Source: Thiodiazotropha sp040506275
Lineage (GTDB): Bacteria > Pseudomonadota > Gammaproteobacteria > Chromatiales > Chromatiaceae
Assembly: GCA_040506275.1 (NCBI GenBank)
Contig: JBEVXD010000008.1
Coordinates: forward strand, 131,801 to 195,800
Length of the DNA stretch: 64,000 nucleotides
Direction: 5' to 3'
Shown here in pieces: positions 7,863-15,288 of the stretch. Positions within the stretch are counted from its first letter, which is position 1, and each line of letters opens with the position of its first letter. Position numbers and translations under genes: made by a program. The notes below the pieces were generated by a model. The model had not been told where the DNA came from. It did no database searches and saw only the letters and a program-made list of their open reading frames with translations.

Positions 7863-7879
7863 TTTAGACTAATTCTAAA
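7863..7879. promoter_or_regulatory. Predicted Irr/PerR-type operator (peroxidase side)
   Basis: TTTAGAC-taa-TTCTAAA is a 17-base palindrome with a single mismatch to TTTAGAA-N3-TTCTAAA. It lies about 200 bases before the cytochrome c peroxidase start and 85 bases after the regulator gene. The stretch from 7880 to 8077 otherwise shows no gene and no second copy of the motif. Confidence 0.6.
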
Positions 7880-8077
7880 GTCACCTCACTTTCTATATGG
7901 TTTATCTTCCCCGTTTAATTTGGTGGTGGGTTGAAGCATGGGAAGGTATAGCAGGAATAAAACGATAACAAACTAAATGTGGGGCTTGCAGCGGCAGTCA
8001 GTTAATTTGCAAGTAAAACCGTTTTCTCTCTCTGAGGATGGCCTTAAGTGTCACTACGAATGAAGAAGGTAAGGGAT

Positions 8078-9067
8078 ATGAATTTTAAACTTACGACAAT
8101 TGCATGCGTGCTATTGGGTGTCTCAGTTTCGGTTACAGCAGCTGATGAGCCGATAAAGCCAATTAAACCGGTCCAGAATATCAATCTGGGCCAGGTTGAA
8201 TTAGGTAAAAAACTCTATTTTGATCCACGTCTTTCCAAGTCTGGTTTCATCTCATGTAACTCATGTCATAACTTGAGCATGGGTGGTACCGACAATCTGA
8301 AAACCTCTATTGGCCATAATTGGCAGCAGGGACCGATCAATGCGCCGACAGTACTGAATTCCAGTCTTAACCTGGCTCAGTTCTGGGATGGGCGAGCTGC
8401 TGATCTGAAAGCGCAGGCTGGTGGACCTATAGCCAATCCAGGGGAGATGGCTGCCACTCATACCCTGGCAATCGAAGTACTGGAGTCAATGCCTGAATAT
8501 GTTATGGAATTCAAGGCTGTCTTTGGTGCCGATAAGATCACCATTGATGAGGTGACTCAAGCAATCGCTGAGTTCGAAAAGACTCTGGTGACCCCAAATT
8601 CCGATTTTGACAAATGGTTATTGGGTGACAAGGCCGCATTGAACGATGAAGAGTTGAGCGGTTACAAGCTTTTCAAAGAGAGTGGCTGTACTGCATGTCA
8701 TAACGGAGAGGCAGTGGGCGGTAACTCATTTCAAAAAATGGGTCTGGTTGAGGCCTATAAAACCAGCAGCTCAGCCGAGGGCTTGAGTGGAGTAACCGGT
8801 AAGGATGCGGATCGCTTTAAATTTAAAGTACCCACCTTGAGAAACGTGGAAATGACCTATCCTTACTTCCACGATGGTGAGGCAGAGACCCTGACTGAGG
8901 CTGTGGATGTAATGGGCAGGCTGCAGCTTGGACGTAAGTTCAGTAAAGTTGAGAATGCGCAGATTGTGGCTTTTCTCAAGACGCTGACTGGTGATCAACC
9001 CTCATTTATGATGCCAATTCTACCCCCATCAACCGATAGTACACCGGAACCAAAACCTTTCGACTAA
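8078..9067 (+). CDS. Di-heme cytochrome c peroxidase
   Basis: Periplasmic enzyme of about 329 residues that reduces H2O2 to water with electrons from small cytochromes or cupredoxins. Residues 1-22 are a signal peptide ending S-V-T-A-A. The two heme-binding motifs are C60-N-S-C63-H64 and C204-T-A-C207-H208. The W-D-G-R (about 103-106) and the Y-P-Y-F-H-D-G segment near the second half are typical of the CcpA/MauG superfamily. I take the ATG at 8078, with AAGGG just before it. Frames starting at 8048 or 8060 would add a non-signal-like extension. A predicted Fur-family operator upstream suggests co-regulation with rubrerythrin. Confidence 0.92.
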   Translation: MNFKLTTIACVLLGVSVSVTAADEPIKPIKPVQNINLGQVELGKKLYFDPRLSKSGFISCNSCHNLSMGGTDNLKTSIGHNWQQGPINAPTVLNSSLNLAQFWDGRAADLKAQAGGPIANPGEMAATHTLAIEVLESMPEYVMEFKAVFGADKITIDEVTQAIAEFEKTLVTPNSDFDKWLLGDKAALNDEELSGYKLFKESGCTACHNGEAVGGNSFQKMGLVEAYKTSSSAEGLSGVTGKDADRFKFKVPTLRNVEMTYPYFHDGEAETLTEAVDVMGRLQLGRKFSKVENAQIVAFLKTLTGDQPSFMMPILPPSTDSTPEPKPFD

Positions 9068-9068
9068 G

Positions 9069-9128
9069 TACCAGATTTTTTCTGGTATAACCTGGACCGC
9101 GCCATGGCTTTAATCGGGCCATGGTGCG
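9069..9128. terminator. Paired hairpins between convergent ccp and glk
   Basis: TACCAG-attttttt-type loop-CTGGTA at 9069-9087 directly follows the peroxidase stop. An 11-bp stem (CGCGCCATGGC with GCCATGGTGCG, one G-T pair) follows at 9098-9128. The genes on both sides converge here, so these are probable transcription end signals, though neither has a strong T-tail. Confidence 0.5.
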
Positions 9129-9217
9129 ATCGCAACATCCCGTGAAGTGGGGAATCAGGTTGGTTTCCATGAATACTGTTGGTTCTTATCTCTATGCGGG
9201 CATTTGAAATATATAGG

Positions 9218-10204
9218 TCAACTCTGTAAAGCAGCATAGTGGGCTGCCCCCAGGAGAGCGGTCTTATCGTTAAGTATTATTTTCACTGGCATTGATGCCA
9301 TCAATTGCTGCATACGCCCTTTATCTAGAAATCCCTCCAAAAAGCGTCCCTGTTTTAGCAGAGGTAGAATTTGGGGGGCAATGCCACCCCCAAGATAGAC
9401 ACCCCCGGTGGCCATGATTTTTAATGCGTGATTGCCAGCTTCCCGACCATACAGATGAATAAACAGATCCAGTGTCTCCTGGCAGGTGGGATCGGTTTGA
9501 TCCATCGCAGCCCGTGAAATAGCCGGTGCAATACCTATGTTCTCCATCTGCTTCTGTAACCAGTCCGGTGTGGTGGCCGAGCGATATTGGCAAATAAATC
9601 GATAAAGCCTCTCCATGCCTGGGCCAGAGATGATTCGCTCCCAACTGACGTGTCCATACTTTCCTGCAAGGTTTTCGTAAAGTGCATACTCCAGAGTTGA
9701 AGTGGGGCAGAAGTCTGTATGTCCACCTTCTGAAGGGAAAGGGTGATATCTGTTGCCGTCCCAGTGCAGGCCGGCTTCACCCAGTCCGGTACCTGCGGAA
9801 ATGATAGAGCGGTTTCCAACTGCAGGATTGTTGCCCTGGTTGAGGGTGAAGATATCAGTACTATTTAGGGTCTCTATACCCCAGGCATTTGCCTCCAGAT
9901 CGTTGAGCAGCCAGGTCTGTTTAAACTCAAACTGTTTGGTAATGTTGGAGGCTACAACCCGCCAGGGCAGATTGGTGGTTTCGCAGACTTGATCGATTAC
10001 TGGTCCTGCCAGACCAAAGCAGGCTTGGTCTATGTTTTTGAGTTTGTGCTGTCCGATAAACTGTTGCAGGATCGATTCGATCGAGGAGTGGGCCGGGCTG
10101 GGGTAGCTGGTTTCGATTGTCGCTTGCGGCCAGGTTGGGCTGGAGGTGTCGAACAGAGCCAGCCTGGTATTGGTTCCTCCAATGTCGCCTGCCAAAATCT
10201 GCAT
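9218..10204 (-). CDS. glk: Glucokinase
   Basis: Cytoplasmic enzyme of 328 residues that phosphorylates glucose with ATP, feeding glycolysis. The ATP-phosphate loop G-D-I-G-G-T-N-T-R (6-14) is at the N-terminus. The segment S-A-G-T-G-L-G-E-A-G-L and the E-G-G-H-T-D-F loop are typical of bacterial Glk (not ROK type, since it lacks the ROK cysteine/zinc motif). M-A-T-G-G-V-Y-L-G-G-G-I near residue 260 is the second phosphate-binding loop. It is divergent from uvrD with 69 bases between starts. A PFK is encoded 11 kb away in the same window. Confidence 0.92.
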   Translation of the reverse strand: MQILAGDIGGTNTRLALFDTSSPTWPQATIETSYPSPAHSSIESILQQFIGQHKLKNIDQACFGLAGPVIDQVCETTNLPWRVVASNITKQFEFKQTWLLNDLEANAWGIETLNSTDIFTLNQGNNPAVGNRSIISAGTGLGEAGLHWDGNRYHPFPSEGGHTDFCPTSTLEYALYENLAGKYGHVSWERIISGPGMERLYRFICQYRSATTPDWLQKQMENIGIAPAISRAAMDQTDPTCQETLDLFIHLYGREAGNHALKIMATGGVYLGGGIAPQILPLLKQGRFLEGFLDKGRMQQLMASMPVKIILNDKTALLGAAHYAALQS

Positions 10205-10273
10205 CTATGACCTCGCTCGGTATGTTTTTATCTGAATTCGTCAAACAATGTAAAACACTAGTATCATACTTGG

Positions 10274-12430
10274 ATGGATGTTTCTCCAATACTTGACCCT
10301 CTTAATGATGCGCAACGTGAAGCGGTAACCGCTCCTGTAAGTAGTCTGCTTGTGCTTGCCGGTGCCGGAAGCGGCAAGACACGGGTGCTGGTACATCGAA
10401 TAGCCTGGTTATTGGCTGTTGAGAATATTACCCCCTGGTCCCTTCTGGCGGTTACGTTCACCAATAAAGCTGCCAGGGAGATGCGCCAGCGTATCGAATC
10501 GTTACTCGGCCAGCCTCTGGGTGGGATGTGGGTAGGCACTTTTCACGGCCTTGCCCATCGACTGTTGCGGGCCCACTGGAAAGAGGCTGGATTGCCCCAG
10601 AGTTTCCAGATATTAGATTCTGACGATCAGTTCAGAATGATCAAACGCCTGCTGAAAAGTCTAGATCTGGACGAGGCGCGCTGGCCGGCCAGACAGGTTC
10701 AATGGTATATCAATGGCCGCAAGGATGAGGGTCTGCGTGCTCAGCACCTGGATGATGGGGGCGATCCATACCAGCGGCAGATGATCCAGATCTATACTGA
10801 ATACCAGTCGGCCTGCGAGCGGGGTGGTCAGGTCGATTTTGCAGAGTTGCTGCTACGGGCGCATGAACTATGGCGAGACCGACCAGACCTGCTGCACCAC
10901 TACCAGAACCGCTTTCAACATGTACTGGTGGATGAGTTTCAGGATACCAATACCATTCAATATGCCTGGCTGCGTCTGTTGGCCGGTTCCAAGAGTCACC
11001 TATTCATTGTCGGAGATGATGATCAGTCGATCTATGGTTGGCGCGGCGCCAAGGTTGAGAATATCCAAAGTTTTCAAACGCATTTTGAAAGTGCAAAATT
11101 AATTCGCCTTGAGCAGAATTATCGTTCCACCGGCAACATTTTGAATGCGGCAAATGCGTTGATCAACAACAACCCCTCTCGCCTTGGTAAGCAGCTATGG
11201 ACAGATGACAGTGATGGGGAGCCGATTTATCTATATTCAGCTTTTAATGAGATTGATGAAGCTCGGTTTGTTATTGAGAGAATTCGCCAGTTCATCGAAG
11301 AGGGGAATGCCCGTACCGAGGTTGCGATACTCTATCGGACGACGGCCCAGTCCCGTCTTTTTGAAGAGGCACTGATCCAGTCATCCATCCCCTACCGGGT
11401 CTATGGCGGGTTGCGGTTTTTCGAGCGGGCAGAGATCAAAGATGCACTCGCATACCTGAGACTGCTCAGCAATTCCGATGATGACAGTGGCTTCGAACGT
11501 GCGGTGAATACCCCTCCGAGAGGTATAGGCGCAAAGACCATGGAGGCATTACGAAGCCATGCGCGGATGTTTGAATGCTCTCTCTGGCAGGCCTCAGTGG
11601 ACCTGTTGAAGGGTGGGGGAATGACCAAACGTGCCTCAACTGCACTTCAGCGATTCCTCGATTTGGTGGAGGAACTGAAGGTCGATACACGTGATTTAAC
11701 CCTAGCTGAAAAGGTTGATCAGGTGTTGAATGCCAGTGGTCTTCCCGCCCACTTTGAAAAAAGCAGAGATGGCAAAGGTGTCGATCGTAAAGAGAACCTG
11801 GAAGAGCTGGTTAATGCCACACGTCAGTTTGAATGGGCAGATGAAGATGAGTTGGATGAGCTGGATGCCTTCCTCTCTCATGCAGCACTGGAAGCTGGTG
11901 AGTCTCAGGGAGATCCGTTTGAGGATTGTGTTCAGTTGATGACCCTCCACTCGGCTAAGGGCCTTGAGTTCCCAATGGTGTTTCTGGTTGGTGTGGAAGA
12001 GGGGCTGTTTCCCCACAGCATGTCGGCAGATGATCCCACGCGACTCGAAGAGGAGCGCAGGCTCTGCTATGTCGGCATTACTCGAGCTATGAAGATACTC
12101 TACCTCAGTCATGCAGAGAGCCGGAGACTGCACGGCAGCGAAAGCTATCCCCTACCCTCCCGCTTCATCCGTGAAATTCCGGTGGAGTTGATGCGGGAGG
12201 TACGCGCAGGTCCCAGTGTCAGTAAGCCAATTTATGGCGATTCACCCTATCTCGAAACAACTGAGTTATGCGGTTTTGATCTGGGACAAAGGGTTTGCCA
12301 TACAAAATTTGGTGAGGGTGTGGTGCTGAATGCAGAAGGACAGGGGCAGAGTGCAAGGGTTCAGGTCAACTTCGAGGAGGTAGGCACCAAATGGCTGGTG
12401 GTGGCCTACGCTAATCTCTCTCCCTGTTGA
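10274..12430 (+). CDS. uvrD: ATP-dependent DNA helicase II (UvrD/Rep superfamily 1A)
   Basis: Helicase of 718 residues acting in mismatch and nucleotide-excision repair. SF1A motifs in order: Walker A L-A-G-A-G-S-G-K-T (about 28-36), V-D-E-F-Q-D-T-N (Walker B, about 220), G-D-D-D-Q-S-I-Y-G-W-R-G-A (motif III), Q-N-Y-R-S (motif IV), T-L-H-S-A-K-G-L-E-F (motif V) and Y-V-G-I-T-R-A (motif VI). The C-terminal 50 residues form the RNA-polymerase-binding Tudor-like fold (G-x-R-V-C-H-x-K-F-G-E-G). Length and C-terminus favour UvrD over Rep or PcrA. Confidence 0.93.
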   Translation: MDVSPILDPLNDAQREAVTAPVSSLLVLAGAGSGKTRVLVHRIAWLLAVENITPWSLLAVTFTNKAAREMRQRIESLLGQPLGGMWVGTFHGLAHRLLRAHWKEAGLPQSFQILDSDDQFRMIKRLLKSLDLDEARWPARQVQWYINGRKDEGLRAQHLDDGGDPYQRQMIQIYTEYQSACERGGQVDFAELLLRAHELWRDRPDLLHHYQNRFQHVLVDEFQDTNTIQYAWLRLLAGSKSHLFIVGDDDQSIYGWRGAKVENIQSFQTHFESAKLIRLEQNYRSTGNILNAANALINNNPSRLGKQLWTDDSDGEPIYLYSAFNEIDEARFVIERIRQFIEEGNARTEVAILYRTTAQSRLFEEALIQSSIPYRVYGGLRFFERAEIKDALAYLRLLSNSDDDSGFERAVNTPPRGIGAKTMEALRSHARMFECSLWQASVDLLKGGGMTKRASTALQRFLDLVEELKVDTRDLTLAEKVDQVLNASGLPAHFEKSRDGKGVDRKENLEELVNATRQFEWADEDELDELDAFLSHAALEAGESQGDPFEDCVQLMTLHSAKGLEFPMVFLVGVEEGLFPHSMSADDPTRLEEERRLCYVGITRAMKILYLSHAESRRLHGSESYPLPSRFIREIPVELMREVRAGPSVSKPIYGDSPYLETTELCGFDLGQRVCHTKFGEGVVLNAEGQGQSARVQVNFEEVGTKWLVVAYANLSPC

Positions 12431-12686
12431 TTCCGCGGTCTAAGAAAGCCTAGATTAATATTATTTCCGCAACTGGTCGGGAATAAATAATAAAGTGGCC
12501 AATGCAGAGGCCAGAGTCGGGTCGATTTTGCATTTCACCCCTGTTAGGGGTAATAGTGTTGGATTGAAAAGCGGTCTCCAGGGCGTCATTCAGCCTGATC
12601 TTCTGAGCCGATAATCGTTTCGGCTGGTCTCTGAGTGTTGAGCAATAACCGCAACTGACAGAACAATAAACAGACAGGAGGATTAC

Positions 12687-13772
12687 ATGAAACGTCGTGA
12701 TTTTATGACAAAGGTTGGTGTTGGTGCGCTGGCAACCGGTGTGGGTTTGTCTACTGCACGTATGGCTGAAGCAAAAGCTGAGATTAAATGGAAGATGGTC
12801 ACCACCTGGCCAAAGAATTTTCCTGGCCTGGGAACTGGCGCCAATAAACTTGCCGAAGTCATCAATGAGATGAGTGGCGGGCGTATGCACGTTAAAGTCT
12901 ATGGTGCGAAAGAGCTTGTTCCCGCTTTTGAAGTTTTCGACGCCGTCTCCAGTGGTACAGCTGAGTTGGGGCATGGCGCGGCATACTATTGGAAAGGTAA
13001 AAGTGAAACCGCACAATTTTTCTCCACAGTTCCCTTCGGGCTCACCGCCCAGGAGATGAATGGCTGGCTCTACTTTGGTGGCGGACTTGAACTGTGGCGT
13101 GAACTCTATAAACCATTTGGTTTGATTCCTGCGCCTGGTGGCAATACCGGTATGCAGATGGGTGGATGGTTCAATAAAGAGATCAATAGTGTTTCTGACC
13201 TCAAGGGATTGAAAATGCGTATCCCCGGCTTGGGCGGCGAAGTACTCAAACGGGCTGGTGGTACACCGGTCAATCTGCCCGGCGGTGAGCTTTTCACCTC
13301 TCTGCAATCTGGTGCTATTGATGCAACTGAGTGGGTCAATCCTTATAACGACCTCGCCTTCGGTCTTTTTAAAGCGGCAAAATATTACTATTTTCCAGGC
13401 TTCCATGAGCCAGGTACCACCCTCGAAGCGATCATTAATGAGAAGGCCTTTAATGGATTGCCCAAAGATCTGCAGGCCATTGTTCTGAATGCCTGTAAGG
13501 TTGCCAATCAGGAGATGCTTGCTGAGTATACTGCACGTAATCCTGCGGCATTGAAGACCCTGGTTGAAAAGCATAAGGTGGATATCCGTACTTATCCTGA
13601 CGATGTATTGGCCACACTGCGCAAGTTCTCCCATGAGGTGGTCCAGGAGCTGGCCGGTAAAGATGCTTTCGCCAAAAAGGTGCATGACTCCTATATGAAT
13701 TTTCTTAAAGGTTCACGTGAATGGGGTTCAATCTCAGACTTTGCCTACTTGAAGGCCAGAGACAAGGGTTGA
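12687..13772 (+). CDS. TRAP transporter solute-binding protein, DctP family
   Basis: Periplasmic binding protein of 361 residues. The N-terminus M-K-R-R-D-F-M with a moderately hydrophobic stretch ending A-E-A is a Tat-type signal, so it is exported folded. The DctP fold is indicated by K-W-K-M-V-T-T-W-P, the L-K-G-L-K-M-R-I-P-G box (about 173-182) with its substrate-carboxylate Arg, and W-V-N-P-Y-N-D near 220. These resemble the TakP branch that binds 2-oxoacids. A strong GGAGG precedes the ATG. No DctQ or DctM membrane subunit is nearby, so it is an orphan. The substrate is presumably an organic or 2-oxo acid. Confidence 0.88.
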   Translation: MKRRDFMTKVGVGALATGVGLSTARMAEAKAEIKWKMVTTWPKNFPGLGTGANKLAEVINEMSGGRMHVKVYGAKELVPAFEVFDAVSSGTAELGHGAAYYWKGKSETAQFFSTVPFGLTAQEMNGWLYFGGGLELWRELYKPFGLIPAPGGNTGMQMGGWFNKEINSVSDLKGLKMRIPGLGGEVLKRAGGTPVNLPGGELFTSLQSGAIDATEWVNPYNDLAFGLFKAAKYYYFPGFHEPGTTLEAIINEKAFNGLPKDLQAIVLNACKVANQEMLAEYTARNPAALKTLVEKHKVDIRTYPDDVLATLRKFSHEVVQELAGKDAFAKKVHDSYMNFLKGSREWGSISDFAYLKARDKG

Positions 13773-13871
13773 TCACATATGTCATAAAGGTGTGGGCAGC
13801 AATGGATCATAAGGCCTCATGCCAGGTTGTCGGTCAATTGCCTACCACACCTTTGTGATCAACTCCGTAAA

Positions 13872-15008
13872 GTGAATTTGCCTCCACTATCGCTCTATAT
13901 CCACATTCCGTGGTGTGTGCGTAAATGCCCCTATTGTGACTTCAACTCTCATGCGCAGAAGAGTGACCTGCCTGAACAGGCCTATGTGGCCGCATTGTTG
14001 CGGGATCTTAAGGCAGATGCGAGCTACATCTTAGGTCGTAAACTGAACTCAATCTTTATCGGTGGGGGTACGCCAAGCCTCTTTTCCGCTGGTGCAATTG
14101 CGACACTGCTGCAGGGTATAGCAGAACAGACCGACCTGTCCGATTCGATAGAGATTACACTTGAGGCAAACCCGGGAGCGGTTGAATCCAAGGCATTTGC
14201 TGAATATCGGGAAGCCGGGATAAATCGCCTCTCACTGGGTGTTCAAAGCTTACAGGCCAGTGCACTAAAGGCATTGGGAAGAATTCATGATCCTCAGGAA
14301 GCTATGGATGCCCTATCCCTGGCACGAAAGGCGGGTTTTGATAACATCAATATCGACCTGATGTTTGGCTTACCTGATCAGACACCGGAAATGGCTCGTC
14401 AGGATCTGCTTGCAGCAATCGACTTGAATAGTGAACATCTCTCCTATTATCAGCTGACACTGGAGCCAAACACCTCGTTTTATAACAGCCCGCCCCCACT
14501 ACCGGAAGAGGATCATCTGTGGCAGATGCAACAGCAGGGGGAGGGTATCCTGGCCGATGCTGGTTTTGAACATTATGAGGTCTCTGCTTTTGCTCGACCT
14601 GGTGATCAATGTCGACATAATAATAACTATTGGCGGTTTGGGGATTATCTCGGAATCGGTGCGGGCGCCCACGCTAAATTGACCTTGCCTGGGGGTAAGG
14701 TTGAGCGACTATGGAAGCATCGCCATCCCGAGGCCTATCTTGCAGAAGAGCAAGGTTTTATAAAGGGGCAGAGGTACTTAGAGCAGGATGATCTGATACT
14801 GGAATTCATGATGAATGCCCTGCGCTTGTGCCAAGGTGTGGAAGCGGATCTGTTTGAGGCCAATTCAGGAATCAGACTGTCAGAGATTGAGGCACTACGC
14901 GCTCATGCTGTTGATAGAGGTTTATTGATGCCGGCTGAAAACAGGCTTTGTGCCACGCCTATGGGGCGGCGTTTTTTAAATGATTTGATAACTCTGTTCT
15001 CAAGTTAA
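13872..15008 (+). CDS. hemW: HemW heme chaperone (radical SAM, coproporphyrinogen oxidase-like)
   Basis: Protein of about 378 residues. S-L-Y-I-H-I-P-W-C-V-R-K-C-P-Y-C-D-F near the N-terminus contains the radical-SAM C-x3-C-x2-C followed by the HemW-typical D-F-N-S-H. I-F-I-G-G-G-T-P-S is the SAM-binding G-rich segment, and a HemN C-terminal domain follows. HemW binds heme and hands it to respiratory enzymes. It lacks the extra HemN cysteine region needed for coproporphyrinogen decarboxylation. I take the GTG at 13872 (start M-N-L-P-P-L-S). A TTG at 13827 in frame would add 15 atypical residues. Confidence 0.88.
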   Translation: MNLPPLSLYIHIPWCVRKCPYCDFNSHAQKSDLPEQAYVAALLRDLKADASYILGRKLNSIFIGGGTPSLFSAGAIATLLQGIAEQTDLSDSIEITLEANPGAVESKAFAEYREAGINRLSLGVQSLQASALKALGRIHDPQEAMDALSLARKAGFDNINIDLMFGLPDQTPEMARQDLLAAIDLNSEHLSYYQLTLEPNTSFYNSPPPLPEEDHLWQMQQQGEGILADAGFEHYEVSAFARPGDQCRHNNNYWRFGDYLGIGAGAHAKLTLPGGKVERLWKHRHPEAYLAEEQGFIKGQRYLEQDDLILEFMMNALRLCQGVEADLFEANSGIRLSEIEALRAHAVDRGLLMPAENRLCATPMGRRFLNDLITLFSS

Positions 15009-15288
15009 TGATACTTCTTGATATTAATTTGACGTAACGGAGCTAAGGTATTAAATTTATAGCTACTATCCCGTGTTTAATTGGGGTGGATGTAGAGTTA
15101 GGAGCCAGAAAAAACCTCTCGTCTTATCTGGATACGCGAGCTGTTATGCAGGGAGCGAACGGAATCCATGACATTTGGACTTCCATAATAAGGGTCTAAT
15201 CAGGCTTTGCGCCCGCAAGGCTGTTGGCCGGATTCCAGTCAAAATTCTGTGGGGGGTGCCTCGGCGTGTTGCGCGCAGTGGCTGAGGA
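15009..15288 (+). other. Structured leader ahead of the GGDEF/EAL gene
   Basis: The 280-base gap has an unusual density of pairing segments on the plus strand: GGAATCC (about 15161) with GGATTCC (about 15230), enclosing a stem of TTTGCG and CGCAAG around CCC near 15205-15220, then G-rich GGGGGGTGCC close to the start codon. This could be a regulatory 5' leader. It does not match the GEMM or other riboswitch consensus I know, so no class is assigned. Confidence 0.35.

Noticed and set aside
12450..13685. A 411-codon open frame antisense to the TRAP binding protein
   Set aside because: The plus-strand DctP protein is clearly real (Tat signal, family motifs, GGAGG site). The antisense frame has no start signal and no family motif; it follows from codon bias.
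15009..15288. GEMM-type c-di-GMP riboswitch before the GGDEF/EAL gene
   Set aside because: The conserved GGTCACGCACAGGGCAAACC-like core and tetraloop receptor are not present.
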